Assembly (NCBI GenBank): GCA_014529385.2
Contig: CM043945.1
Location: forward strand, 147,804,241 to 147,868,240
DNA: 64,000 nucleotides
Reading direction: 5' to 3'
Origin: Adiantum capillus-veneris
Lineage: Eukaryota; Streptophyta; Polypodiopsida; Polypodiales; Pteridaceae
The first letter of the stretch is position 1. Each line of letters opens with the position of its first letter. The translations under genes were made by a program, and so were the position numbers. Below the pieces are notes generated by a model. The model was not told the origin of the DNA. It saw only the letters and a list, made by a program, of their open reading frames with translations, and made no database searches. Of this stretch, positions 21,743 to 33,256 are shown piece after piece.

Positions 21743-22974
21743 AATGTTCTTATTTCAAATAGGGAACGCTTTCAAAGGCTCTACGTCGGCACCAAAGAAA
21801 TGATTCAGCATTGCAAATCAAGTGCTTTCCATGATCAGGAGTTGTGCCAACTACCTGTGCATCCTAGCAGCATCCAATTGTTGGAAAGGGTACCTGAGTG
21901 GACACTAACTTCTGATGACATGATAGTCAATCCACACTGGCAGCGACACTCTATTTCCGATAGACACTCTTTAGCCTTGGAATTGGATCTACGGCTTGGG
22001 AACAGGCCTTCATATAAGTGCATGAAGGAAGTTAGGAATCAACTAAAGGAAGTTCTACTTCAGATGCAAATTGCTAGAGGAGTTTTGGACTAGAGGATAC
22101 AAGCTATTATTGAAGATCACACTTCTAGTAGTAAAGGACCACAGACTCAAATGACAACAGGGGAACAGGCAACTACTCTCCGAAGACTCTTTCAATTAGT
22201 CTGTGTGACTTGGAAGATGATGCAACAAGAAAATCAGGCTGTACTAAATTTCTTGGAATTTGTGCCTGATTCACCAGTTCTCCTGTATGCATTACCCGCT
22301 AAGAAAGCTGAACTGCCCAAAATTTTCCCAGCAATGTATCCTCAAGATCCAGAACCAATGGATTGGCTCACATACTTCAACATCACTTATTATCTTCAGG
22401 ACTGGTATGAGCGAGCCACTATAGAATGGAAAACCTGGCAAACACTGATCAATGATGCTCTCCAACTAAATGATGTTTTGGAACTACAAGGAGAAATGCA
22501 GAGGGTCAAACTCTGTATGGGACAATGGAAGATCCAGCTCAGAGGTCTCACCAAGATCACAAATCAATTACTTCAACTCACTGTGGAGTCCTCTAAAATC
22601 CCTAAAGAGGATATCACGGCTAAACTAGGACACTGGGGCCATAGTAGAGAGAAATGGTTGAGATTCTGTTTGAAGTTAGGATTAAAATGAATCAGCCTCT
22701 TTTTCAAGGATGGATCCACATAGCCTCGCATTGTCATAAATTGGCCACAACCCGTCTAACAAAGGGTAGATGCACGTTGTATGATCCCGACACCAAAACC
22801 TACAATCCTCTCATGCCTTATGAATTGGAGATATCCACTGAAAGGCGGGATCGGCTTGAGAAGGAGGCCATTTACAGATTGATTCAGAAGGACAATGGTG
22901 GCATGGGGACTTTTGAGGCACCGACACAAAAGAAGGGCAAGAGGAAGCGGGTTCAGTGGAAGGATACTGGGTAG
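21686..22974 (+). pseudogene. Accessory region of element B, C-terminal part
   Basis: Long open stretches at 21686-22093 and 22151-22690 are in the same frame with a stop at 22091, then 22654-22974 in another frame. Residues include MNKRLRYQQAPITRMYLEDN, LQLNDVLELQGEMQRVKL, and a basic end KKGKRKRVQWKDTG that looks like a nuclear signal. I recognise no family, and no transmembrane segment or signal peptide, so an envelope-like role is not supported. It is probably the C-terminal domain of the accessory protein. Confidence 0.5.
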
Positions 22975-23400
22975 TTCCATCTCAGAATCAGACGGTGGAT
23001 TTTCCTAGTGAGGCACTGGAATTTCTTTGGTTGGGCACCCTTGGAATTACAATTATAAGGGTGTCAAGAACTCAATAAGCATGAAGTATGGTATAAATCT
23101 AGCAACTCCAAAAGCATACTATCATGAGTAACATCGGCCTACTCATGAGGAACATCGGCCAACTCAGCAAACAGACGGATGGGTTTGGGTGAAAGCATGT
23201 ATAGGTGGCCTGGAAAGTAATGTCAAGGACATTGCTTTTTTGCGCTTAAAAGTGGGTGTTTTAAAAGTGCTTCAAATCTCAAAAATAATATCACTCTCCT
23301 AAGGTACGTCAACTAAGTCTCCTAACGTACCACAATTAATGAGACTAAATGTAATTTACTGTTGAACGCTGGATTATTGTCCGCCTCTTCTTTCCCACTA
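22975..23400. other. Boundary between element B and region E
   Basis: No gene seen. At 23244-23275 the sequence CTTAAAAGTGGGTGTTTTAAAAGTGCTTC is a loose inverted match to CACTTAAAAGCACTTAACC and CACTTTTAGC at about 33171-33200. These may be the degenerate ends of region E. Confidence 0.35.
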
Positions 23401-23523
23401 CATCCTCTCTGAGCTTTCTCTCTGTTTTGAGTTTTCTTTGTCTCTGAGATCTCTCTTGGAGCTCTATCTAGCTCCTCTCTGTCTCTCTCTCACAGAGCTC
23501 TTGCTGAGATTTCTGTATTGCTC

Positions 23524-23637
<114 letters not shown>

Positions 23638-23701
23638 CTCTTTCTCTTGCTCTCACGAACTCTATCTCTATAGGTTCCTCTTCTACGTGATGATTATTGA
23701 G

Positions 23702-23813
23702 GTATGTAAACACTTATTATGCTTTGTTAGTATCTTGCTAATTAGTGCAAGAAGTGCCATGTATTAATTAAAAGTATAGCGTGTAGTTATGATTTGTATT
23801 GTATTTCTTGTAG
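23702..23813 (+). other. Probable 5' UTR intron of transposase-like gene
   Basis: Donor ATTGAG/GTATGT and acceptor TTTCTTGTAG/AG fit plant splice consensus and place an intron between the CT-rich leader and the first coding exon. Confidence 0.5.
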
Positions 23814-24573
23814 AGCAATCCTTTGAAAGTACTGCAACAATGGAGCACAGTGAATAACTGTCTATCAGCTCATTGTCATTGACTAGAGAAGCTCAACTTC
23901 AACGCAGAAAATTAATGAGGGAATATTGGGCTACTCAGAAACGAAAGCAACGTAAGGCAACGGTCAACTTTGTGACGGAAAGCAATACGGGGGAAATGGA
24001 TGAAAGAAAGAAACGAAGGATATGTCAATCTATGGTACAACACTTTGATACATTAACCGTGGGAATGGATGCAAGTGGTAGGAAGGAAATCTTTGATGAA
24101 CTTCTTCAACATCCTTGCTTCCTTACTATGCAGAGTAAATCCAAAGAGTTGGAAGCAATTATGCTGAGAAACATCCGCAACACTTTGAATCATGTGAAGG
24201 TCCCAAGATCTTCAGACGAGTTTTTTGTGAAGAAATCAGCAATGATGATGTTGGTGAATGGTGGAAGCAGGAGCAAAACACTGACATGAGCATACCGCAA
24301 GCTGCCAAGCTTATGGGGATCCACAAAATAAAATTATATTCAGCCAAACATCACTTAATAGTGTCAAGTGAATCCGATGGTTCGTTCCCTGCATCTGCGT
24401 GTCATAGAGATGATGCACGGAGAACTTACATCACTCAAACTGTTAAAGACATAGTCTTTCAATTTTGGACGGATGAGACGAGGGTGTCCCCCAACAAGAA
24501 AGATGTTTGCAATAAGAGACTAGCTAGATGTTCATATGTAAAGCATCCAATCCACCTTCTTGAGGAGCCTCAG
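23814..24573 (+). pseudogene. Transposase-like gene, coding exon 1
   Basis: The ATG at 23840 opens the frame that continues as LSLTREAQLQRRKLMREYWATQ, but codon 6 is TAA. The frame runs to 24289 and then shifts by one base to continue as DVGEWWKQEQNTDMSIPQAAK and FQFWTDETRVSPNKKDVC. The exon ends LLEEPQ at CAG/GTAATT (24573). The N-terminal part is basic; the DETRVSPNKKDV(C/V) segment is typical of a widespread, mostly uncharacterised eukaryotic family that I take to be transposon-derived. It is damaged, so probably inactive here. Confidence 0.6.
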
Positions 24574-26848
24574 GTAATTGATATATTTTTTTAGCACTTT
24601 TTATTAGTGACTACAACTCATATTCCTACTACAACATTATGTTTCTATACCACTTTTTATTGGTGCTACAACTCATTAATGCCACAAAATTATGTTTCTA
24701 TACTTCTTTTTATTAGTGCTACAGCTTGTTTTGGTGTTTTGCACCGCTTTCTAGTGGTGCTGCAACATTAAAAAGTGGTGAAACATTACTATACTGGTCT
24801 CTAATTGTATCTGAACCACTTCTAAAATTTGATCAATAGTTCTAAATGTTTTTGAAGCACTTTTACTTGTGTTTCCACACCACTTTTTAGTGTGTTTGAA
24901 CCAACTTTTAATGTTTTGCAGCAAGTTTTAATGTTTAAGAAACAGTTTTTACTAGAAATGCACCAACGCTTCACCGTAAACCCTACAAAGTGGTGTTCAC
25001 CCACTAAAAAGTCTTGTTTACCCAATGCTAACAGACGTGTTTTACAAAATCGTAGGGGTGTTACAGGTGCAAACGTTTTTAGTGGTGCAGCTCACTTTTT
25101 CCAAGTGATGTAGCAGCTTTTAGTCATGGTGCAACAGTTATAGTAGTGCCATAGACTTTTTACTGCTGCTGCAAGAATGGTGCCCACCACCTTATGATGG
25201 TAACCAAAACCATATTAGTGGAGTTTGAACACTTACAAGTGATGTCACACCACAATGAAGTGGTGCACACAACACTTACACGTATAAAAACCACTTTCAC
25301 GTGGTGTCTGACCGCATTCAAGTGGTGAGAAGCCACTTTCATGTGCTAAGTCACTACGTCATGACGTCCATCACTCCATGCAAGTGGTGAGGCACCACTC
25401 CCAAGTGGTGTGACACCACTTTCAAGTAGTAACTAAAACCTTGTCACACTGCAATCAAGCGGAAAGTTCCCGCTTTCAAGTGGCCAAACACCGCATTCAA
25501 GTGACAAGAAAACGCGTTAAAGTGGTGACTACCCACTTTGAACTAGTTTCTCACCACTCTCAAGTGGTCATCAAGTGGTGAACACCACTTTCATGTGCAA
25601 AGTACTACGTTAGTCATCACTCCATGCAAGTGGTGAGAAACCACTTTCAAGTGGCCAAACACCGCATTCCAATGACTTGAATCCGCGTTCAAGTGGTGAC
25701 TACCCACTTTGAACTAGTTTCTCACCATTCTCAAGTGGTCATCAAGTGGTGAGATACCACTTTCAAGTGATAGCTTAAACATTGTCACTGCAATCAAGCG
25801 GCAAGCTCCCGCTTTCAAGTGGCCAGACACCGCATTCAAGTGACCAGAATCAGCGTTCAAGTGGTGACTGCCCACTTTGAAGTAGTTTCTCACTAATTTC
25901 AAGTGGTCGTCAAGTGGTGAGACAACACTTTCATGTGCTAAGTCACTACGTCAGTCATCACTCCATGCAAGTGATGAGGCACCACTCCCAAGTGGTAGCT
26001 AAAACCTTGTCACTGCAATCAAGCGGCAAGTTCCCGCTTTCAAGTGGCCAGAAACCACATTCAAGTAACCAGAATCCACGTTCAAGTGGTGATTGCCCAC
26101 TTTGAGCTAGTTGCTCACCACTCTCAAGTGGTCATCAAGCACTTTTCACAAGAGCTCCTCCACTTCCAAGTTGTGTTGGACCACTATCTAGTTGTGATGA
26201 TGGTCTGTCACCTAGTATTTTGTTCCTCCCAGCTACTTTTTAAGTGCTAGATTTTAATTGGTGACTGGCCACTTTGAACTAGTCGCTCACCACTCTAAAG
26301 TGGTCATCAAACACTTTTCACAAGAGCTCCTCCACTTTCAAGTTGTGTTGGACTACTATCTAGTGTTAATGCTGGTCTGTCACCTAGTATTTTGTCCCTC
26401 CCAACTACTTTTTAAGTGCTAGTTCTGAACTTCCCCATAACTTTCATATCCTTACTCACCACTTTTTAATCGTTTCCCACCATATTCAAGTAGTGCACAC
26501 CATTTTTTATTGGCGGTTCATCACCGTCAAGTGGTTTGAATTCACTTTTAAGTCGTACCAAACCACTTTTTAGTTACGCTGAATGCGGTTTCTCACCACT
26601 ATTAAGTTGTCCTCACACAACCTCTTAATATTCTACCTTTTTGTATGGTTACTAGTTTCTACACTAATTTGTATTTGTGGTGCATTATTTTCATAGGTAA
26701 AACAATACTACTAAATGTATCATTACTAGTTTTTAGTGGTGCACACCAGTTTTTAGTGATATAGAATCACTTTTTAATGTTTTGAAACAATTTAACCAGT
26801 TTTGAATGCTAAGTTTACTTTTAACATTTGTATACATGTATATTGCAG
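24574..26848 (+). repeat. Large intron filled with CACCACTT/AAGTGGTG repeats
   Basis: A 2.28-kb intron (GTAATT to TATTGCAG) is built largely from variants of a motif whose halves are mutual reverse complements, CACCACTT and AAGTGGTG. In the centre (about 25.3-26.35 kb) a higher-order unit of about 170 bp recurs, anchored on CCCACTTTGAACTAGTTTCTCACC at about 25532, 25702, 25871, 26098 and 26268. It can fold into many hairpins. The joined exons keep phase across the intron (EEPQ/VELYLRF). Confidence 0.8.
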
Positions 26849-28734
26849 GTGGAGCTTTATTTAAGATTCAAGACAAAGTATGAAGATATTCAGATTTCGC
26901 AACATTGCTTCGAGTCTATGAAACCGTTCTTTGTCCAAAAATTGAGGGATCGCTACACCTGCTGTTGTATTGTGCATGTACAAATGATTTTCCTTATCAC
27001 ATGCGGACTCAAAGTTTTGATCTTCATGGTTCTTGCTGCATGTGCAACTGCCCTATATGCCGTCATCATGATGAAGTTGTCAACCATGGATGTCTTGCAT
27101 ACAAAAATGCAAGTATGAGTACCACTTCACTGTTGGAATCTATACTCTGCCCTATACTTGCAGAACATAGTTTCCATAGATACCAATGCTTAATTATGGG
27201 AACATGCAATGCATGTGGTGTAGGTAATATTCAGATCTGTCCAAGAGAAGAAGTCAAGAGCAGAGTAAGCAAGTATCTGTGAAGTTTTTTGAAAATATAG
27301 TGGGTGCTACTGGATTAAACAATGAAGCTAGAAAGAGCATTGTGAAAGACATTGTCCACAAGAAAATGCTGCCTAGAGAACTTTTGCGAGTGTACCAAGA
27401 CCACTTGAAGAAGTATGTCACTCACAATTTTATATTTAGGTGGCAAGCACAACAGTTCAAGGACTGCATTTCTTTGTTTCCAGATGATGTGGTTGTCTCC
27501 ATCGTTGACTTTGCAGAGAACTACTCCTTCAAGGAGCAAAATGAGATCCAGTCAATGCATTGGTACACTAAGCAGGTCACTATCTTTGTTCTGATTACTT
27601 ATTTCCTCATCGCATCAGGTGAAATAAAGAAGACCATGCACTTTTTTTTCTCAGATGATAAATAACATGACACCTTATTTGTGCAGCATGCTTTTCTCTT
27701 ACATGCTCAATGGTTGAGAGATCAAGGGTTAAGCTTTAAAAAACATTGGGTTTGGTCAGATGGCGCAGCTTCACAATTTAAAGCAAAGCGACCGTTTTAC
27801 TTTGTTGCTAGATATTGGAGCCTTACTGGCATGGAAATGAATTGGAATTTTTTTTGCTCAGGACATGGAAAGGGGGAACATGATGGGGCTGGGGCTATCA
27901 TTAAAAGGGCTCTAACTCATGAGCAATTGAAGAAAAATAGCGTGCGGTTGACTTGTGCAGTTGAAGTTGTCTCTTTTTTGAGAATGTATCTCAGTACTGG
28001 AGCAACTTCTATGTATGACAAGCAAAAGAGGGAGGTCAGTAGGGTGTTCTGAGAGGTCAAGCTAGGCGATGTTTAGCGATCCCATCAATGGGACTGCAAA
28101 CCATTGAAGGGATCAAGAGCAATGCACTATGTGAATGGGTATTCTAAGAACAACACTTGTGCATTGCGATCAAAACGGTTGTCATGCTTTTGTTTTCCTT
28201 GCAGGCTTGGCCATTGGAGAAAGTGTATGAACAGATCACATGTGGATACGTGGCAATATCACACTTTGGAGCCACTTGCTAATGATTCCCAGTCATACGG
28301 AGACTCAGACGATGAGGAGTTCCATGGTGCCACTTATGCAGGTCATTATGACTCCTTAAGCGATGCTCTCACACATGGAGACAATTTTGCTGTCACTTAT
28401 GAAGAGAATAATGAGGAGGCTGTTGACTTCTACATTTTGAAGTGTGTAGTAGCTAAGGGCCTAACAACTAACGAGCAAATTGATGCATGGGGCAATAAGA
28501 TAGAGAAGCATACTTATATGGTCACGGGCCATTGGTATAAATCCCTACAAGCAAACTTGTATGAGTTGTGGGATAACAAGCCAGTAGTTTTCATATATTC
28601 CCACTTGATAAGGGCAATAAAGTTCCCTATGGAGCCTGTAGTGCTCGATGGCATAGGAGAAGTGTTCAAACTTTCCAATGAAAACCATGAGGCAATATAC
28701 AATAGCATGCCCTTTGAATTTTAAATCAAATCTG
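26849..28734 (+). pseudogene. Transposase-like gene, catalytic exon
   Basis: It opens VELYLRFKTKYEDIQISQHCF and LRDRYTCCCIVHVQM; after a frame change, CxC clusters include CCMCNCPICRHH and GTCNACGVGNIQIC (zinc-binding look). From 27279 one frame holds VVVSIVDFAENYSFKEQNE (Asp 1), FFFSDDK, WVWSDGAASQFK (Asp 2) and FFCSGHGKGEHDGAGAIIKR (likely Glu/Asp 3), then CALRSKRLSCFCFPC and DFYILKCVVAKG. The order D...SDG...GHGKGxxDG is what I expect of a DDE-type enzyme, but I cannot assign a superfamily. In-frame stops at 27663, 28050 and 28074 disable it; the frame closes at about 28722. Confidence 0.65.
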
Positions 28735-28739
28735 ATTTT

Positions 28740-29320
28740 ATATCATCTAGTGAAAGATTGAACAAGATGGAATTGGTGTAAACGTACGATGGAATTGACA
28801 TGTTGGTTTTTGAGAATGCTTCACCACTCCCCCCTCCCCCCCCAAATATCACCACTAAAAAGTGATGCAGTTCTAGAAAAACTCAATAAAAATTTACCAC
28901 TTTTTAGTGGTGCTAAAGTAGTTTAGCACCACTAAAAAGCGGTTAACAATGCTTCACCACTCCCCCCGAAAATCACCATTAAATGGTGTTGCAGTTCCAG
29001 AAAAACTGTTGCAATAACACAATAAAACTTTAACCACGTTTTAGGGGTTTAGCACCACTAAAAGGTGGTGCTAAGACATTCAGAAGTGTAGAGACATGTA
29101 AAGTGCAAGAACTTCTGTATATTACAAAAAGTATATTACAACAATTATCCAAAAACGTCTACATATCCACCAAGAATGTACAATATATAACGTTTCTTAA
29201 ATTACAGATGTACAATCTCATTCATCTCCATTTATAGCAAAGTGCTCAAAGACTAGACTCGAAAGTTCATCTTTGGGATTGCTGATGGGGTTTGCCTTTG
29301 TATACTCCAGGGTATTGGGG
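28740..29320. other. Convergent spacer with repeat motif
   Basis: No gene. It contains several CACCACTAAAAAGTG/CACTTTTTAGTGGTG inverted motifs (about 28847-29070), a C-run near 28829, then AT-rich sequence that would hold the 3' UTRs of the two converging genes. Confidence 0.6.
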
Positions 29321-29321
29321 G

Positions 29322-30150
29322 TTAGTGCACATCTGCACAACCATGGCAACAATGTGCGCGTAGGTAATCAGGGTCTTGGTCTTCATCAAGAGGATCAAAG
29401 GTGGGTGGACATATACAGTTGTCCCAGACATTACGCAGATTTTTATATCTGGAGTCATCTACCAGCAATGTCCGAGAGGAGTCATATTCTGGAAACTTGT
29501 TCCACACATGGTAAAGGGGCTTGAAAGACACAGGTTCACCTGCAAGGTCTCTTGGAGCTCCAGTAATCTCTTCAAAATACGACCACTTCTCACATTTCCA
29601 GTTTGAGAAGAGATCCCTAAAGTAATAAGTCCTGTGTTCCCATATGTCTGGCCAACATGTACTGAGGATTAGCTCAATGTTAGCAACAGTACAAGTGCTC
29701 CAAATCATTGCATCTGCTATTTGCCTCAAATCCCAAACAAATTGCTCAACATCTCTACGATAGTAGATCCACAACTTCTCGTCCACTCTTTTTAGTTTAA
29801 CTCTGTCGGAAGCTGGACGTGGAGGGTGTTTAAGTTGTCCAGTCTTTGGATCATGTTTGGTTACATCTCGTTTCACGAATAGTCCATCGAGATCAAGGAT
29901 GATGAGCTTTTTGATCTTGCAGAAATTCGAAACAAGATATCCCCATCCAGGGCAGTTTGGCAAAATCTCCTCAATTTAGGGGCAAACTGCTGGTTCTTGG
30001 TCTTCCTCTACTTTATCTGGTGTTACATTTGTATCCTGCTTAGCTGCTATGTCTCCAACCTTCTCATCTGGTTCTTGAACATCTCCAATCCAGCTAAGTT
30101 CTTCCATAGACAAGTACCATGTCTTAAAAACCTCAATCAGAGTGACATAT
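29322..30150 (-). pseudogene. FCP1/NIF-type HAD phosphatase-like gene
   Basis: From about 30140 one minus-strand frame reads KTWYLSMEELSWIGDVQEPDEK, an acidic linker, one TAA at about 29976, then IEEILPNCPGWGYLVSNF and the HAD signature LIILDLDGLFVKRD. WSTCTVANIELIL and the last motif LLVDDSRYKN follow, close to the FCP1/NLI-interacting-factor fold (DxDG(T/L), W(S/T)-x-x-x-x-N, DD(S)). The Thr usually after DxDG is Leu. Family role: Ser/Thr phosphatases acting on the RNA polymerase II C-terminal domain or similar targets; here only inferred. Convergent with the transposase-like gene. A probable upstream exon (about 30350-30183, ending GGAAG/GTATAC) does not join in phase with certainty. Confidence 0.72.
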
Positions 30151-30483
30151 TAACCTTTTCAAAATACACTTGAAAAGTATACCTTCCAGGCTATTGATTT
30201 CCATTTCATTAATTTCCTGAACTTCTATGGAAACATTCCACTTGGCAGGAGATACTGGAGAAAAAATAAGCTCTACTTGAAGATGCTCATGATGACGTCG
30301 GAAAGAACAATACGAGTACAATAAATAGACAATTAATGAACAATATGAGTACAATAAATAGACAATCAATGAGCAATAAACAACTAGTGAATGAAAAATA
30401 AAGCCGTCATTTCATTATCATCAAAATGAGGGTACAAAGACAAAATTACAAAGAGGCTACAAAGCACAAAAGGTTAATAGGGG

Positions 30484-32797
30484 CTACAAAATTTTCTTGC
30501 GGGACTTTGGTTTGGGAGGTTTAAGGTTGGGTGCTTGGAGGTTAGTCTTTTTCCGAGTAGATGAAGGCTCCTTGGATTTTTTACCTCCTGGAGTAGCCTC
30601 TGGAGGCTCGGATGCACACTTAGCTTTTTTCTTTGGTGTGGCGCGCTCTTCAGTGTTGCTCGTCTTTTTCCTACGCCCCAAAATCTGTGCACAAACATCT
30701 GAAATAATAAGATCCGAGTCCTCATCAGACAAGTTCACTGTTGTATCCTTTTCAATTGGCTTCTCAAATGATTTTTCAGCGTCCTCTACGTCCTTGTTCA
30801 TTGCAGGTTCTGGCTTCAGAGGCACCTCGGCTGACTCCTTAGATGCATCACCTTGAGCTCCCACTACAGCTGCTCTTTTTTCAGTCCTTTTTTCTACCTT
30901 TTGTTGGTCCGGAGTGTCTTCACCTGCTTGTTTCTGGGATGCATTCTTATCCCCGCACCCACCACACATGCTATCAATATTGGGCTTGCGTGATGACCCA
31001 GCTTGGGAGTGTGCTACATAAAAGACAATGTAATAATACTCAATATTAAGTTATGTGAACATTCAAAGAGAAGAATGTTCCATAGAATATTACCAATTCC
31101 ATCAACAGGAGATCCAAAGATGCCTTCCATTGGATCTTTCTCTGCAATTACATGGAGAAAAGAAACAAAATGGTCAAGAAATGAATCTACAATTAGCTTC
31201 ATATCATAAGGTATAAAAACATCGATTACCTGTAGCAACATGCTCATCCATGTTTGCCTCTCCAGGTGCCAACAGCTTCAAAGCATCTTTTAAAGGTTCC
31301 TCACATCCATGAAATAGACACTGTCCGGCAGACTTACAGGCAATTACAAAACAAAGTGGGTGATACGGATGTTGACACCGGTAACAACAGTCTGCATGAT
31401 AGACATCCCACAAGCAACACAATCACCTAACTGCACACAGCTATTGTCTGATCCCAAATGAACAGGCGGCCTGACAGGAAGGATAGGCATTCTTGACTTG
31501 AACAAATTAATAATCGTTTCCACAAATCGAAGATGCCCTGTCGCCACTTCTACTTCCCATAACAAAGTGTCATGCTGACCCTGTAAAAAAATAGCACTCC
31601 ATACTTTATAAAACAGTATAAGTGTTTGTGCATTACTTTCAAGAGTCTTCATCACTTTATGTGGTACCACTTAAGAGTGTTATATAAACACATTTAAGTG
31701 GTCTTTTACCATATAAAATGGTCTCTAACCATTTTTTTCTAATTAGAGTTTAACCACTTTTAAGTAATATCAACTACTACTAGGTGAATCAATCAAGCTT
31801 ACATACCTGTAACTGTGCTGCCTCTTCACGTAGGTTATCGAGATTGTGCACTTCAATATCAAGTCCCATGTCTTTGAGAGCCTCCTTTCTGATTTGAATC
31901 AAGTTCTCAAGCTTTGCCATTGCTTCCTCGTTTGGTACAAGCCCAGCCTTATGCAACTTGAGTTCCTCTATATTATTGTTCAGTCTCTCTACAATCTTGG
32001 TGGCGCCTCGCATCAAACCAACCTGCTCATCTCTCTTTGTCTTTGATTGATCTAAAGAAATTTTTATTGCTTCGAGACATTGCTGCTTCTCTTTTAACTT
32101 TTCAGCATCATTAGCCTTCATGTTAGAAATAGTTGCTACATCAACCGTTGACACAGAAAATGTAGTCGAGGAAACATTTGACATTCCAAATGTTCCCATC
32201 GAGCCAAAGGCCCGCTTCTTTAGAAATTCCTCCTTAGCCTGCTCTGAAAATTGATGTCCACCTGAGTATGTCTGCCAGTCAAAGCCTGTGCCATTACTGT
32301 CAGTGTAATTAGGCATATTTTCTGCATTAAATTTCCACTCGCTTCCAAGACATGGACCGTTTGTGGACCTCCATTTCTCCAATTTCCTATTTAAAGTTTT
32401 CTGTTGGCGTAACATTTTGATAACACCTTTAGCATACACAGCCCATGCAACTAAACCTTCAGAATCTTCAGCGCCCTTGCACTTCTGCCACGTAAATCCA
32501 TGTGCAAAATGCACGCCTAGCTCGTTGTTTGGGGGAGCTCCCTGATATACTTTGTGGTATAGCATGAGACATTCTTCATACATTTCACGCCTCAGCCCCT
32601 TTAAATGCATCTTCTCCTTTTGGTGGCACTTGTAAAGCCATGCCCTAAGCCACTCCTCATTTGAGAAATCATCATCACATAGGAGCTTCGGATCCTGGCC
32701 AACCAAGCATAGCCCATATTCGGTATGAAAATCTTCCTTGGTGAAGCAAGATTTTGTTTGAGTGGGTAAGGCCACTCGTGGTACTGTCCACCTCCCT
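30484..32797 (-). CDS. Spliced coiled-coil/zinc-finger nuclear protein gene
   Basis: Four exons join by GT/AG introns with matching phase: 32797-31807, 31580-31230, 31141-31094 and 31013-30484. Exon 1 starts after TTTTTACAG and encodes a globular region then a long coiled coil (DAEKLKEKQQCLEAIKISL, IVERLNNNIEELKLHKAGL). Exon 2 encodes a Cys/His cluster: CVACG, then CCYRCQHPYHPLCF and GQCLFHGC, like a PHD/RING-type zinc finger; one apparent 1-base deletion near 31405 shifts the frame inside it. Exon 4 is Lys/Ser/Pro-rich with nuclear-signal character (ERATPKKKAKC) and ends PPKPKSRKKIL. I recognise no named family. The true start must lie in an upstream exon not found. Probably a captured host gene or a transposon partner. 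Confidence 0.6.
31581..31806 (-). other. Intron 1 of the zinc-finger gene with repeat motif
   Basis: Minus-strand donor CAG/GTATGT and acceptor TTTTTTTACAG/GG. On the + strand it holds CCACTTAAGAGTG, TTAAGTGGTC and CCACTTTTAAG variants, the same family as in the large intron of the + strand gene. Confidence 0.65.
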
Positions 32798-33256
32798 GTA
32801 AAAACATATATGAATGCATGTTAGTATGTAATGAGCCATAATTAAACTTGTTTTATCAACAATAAGAAGTGGCTGAAATGATTTCTGCACCATTCTCAAT
32901 GGTACTGCAAAATTTTTAAGTGGTGGTGTACCACTAAATGGTTCTCAACCACTTAAAACTGGTTAGGTAACACTAAAAATTCCTGCTACACCACTATTTG
33001 TTGGTGATACATCACCTTTTGGTGTTTCTTCACCACTTTAAAGTGGTGCTCCAGCACATAAAAGTGGGTTGAACCACTCTTCAGTTGTGCTACACTGATG
33101 TGAATTGTTGTACACAACTTAAAACTGGTGCTACACCAATAGAATGTGGTATCTCCTTGTAAAGCTTCATCACTTAAAAGCACTTAACCACCACTTTTAG
33201 CAAAGATGCAGAACTAAATATTATTGCACTTTTGTAAAGCATCACTAAAAAGTGGT
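32798..33256 (-). repeat. Upstream block of CACCACTT/AAGTGGTG variants
   Basis: The sequence ahead of the zinc-finger gene carries many half-motifs (AAGTGGTGGTGTACCACT, CACCACTTTAAAGTGGTG and others) between 32880 and 33255. No coding frame seen. The block stops abruptly where gypsy fragment F begins. Confidence 0.75.

Larger units (their letters stand above)
11100..22974 (+). mobile_element. Element B: decayed Ty3/gypsy with large accessory region
   Basis: Gag, protease, RT and RNase H occur in gypsy order on the + strand, followed by only the beginning of the integrase zinc region and then about 4 kb of non-pol coding fragments ending at 22974. Insertion C (13570-16407) splits the protease. 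The 3' LTR was not found; the right end may be truncated by region E. Nearly every domain has stops or frameshifts. The accessory region parallels in position and architecture the one in element D. Confidence 0.8.

Noticed and set aside
25300-26300. CRISPR-like array in the repeat-filled intron
   Set aside because: Spacers are not unique and constant in length, the repeat is an inverted motif with variable distance, and the context is a plant spliced gene.
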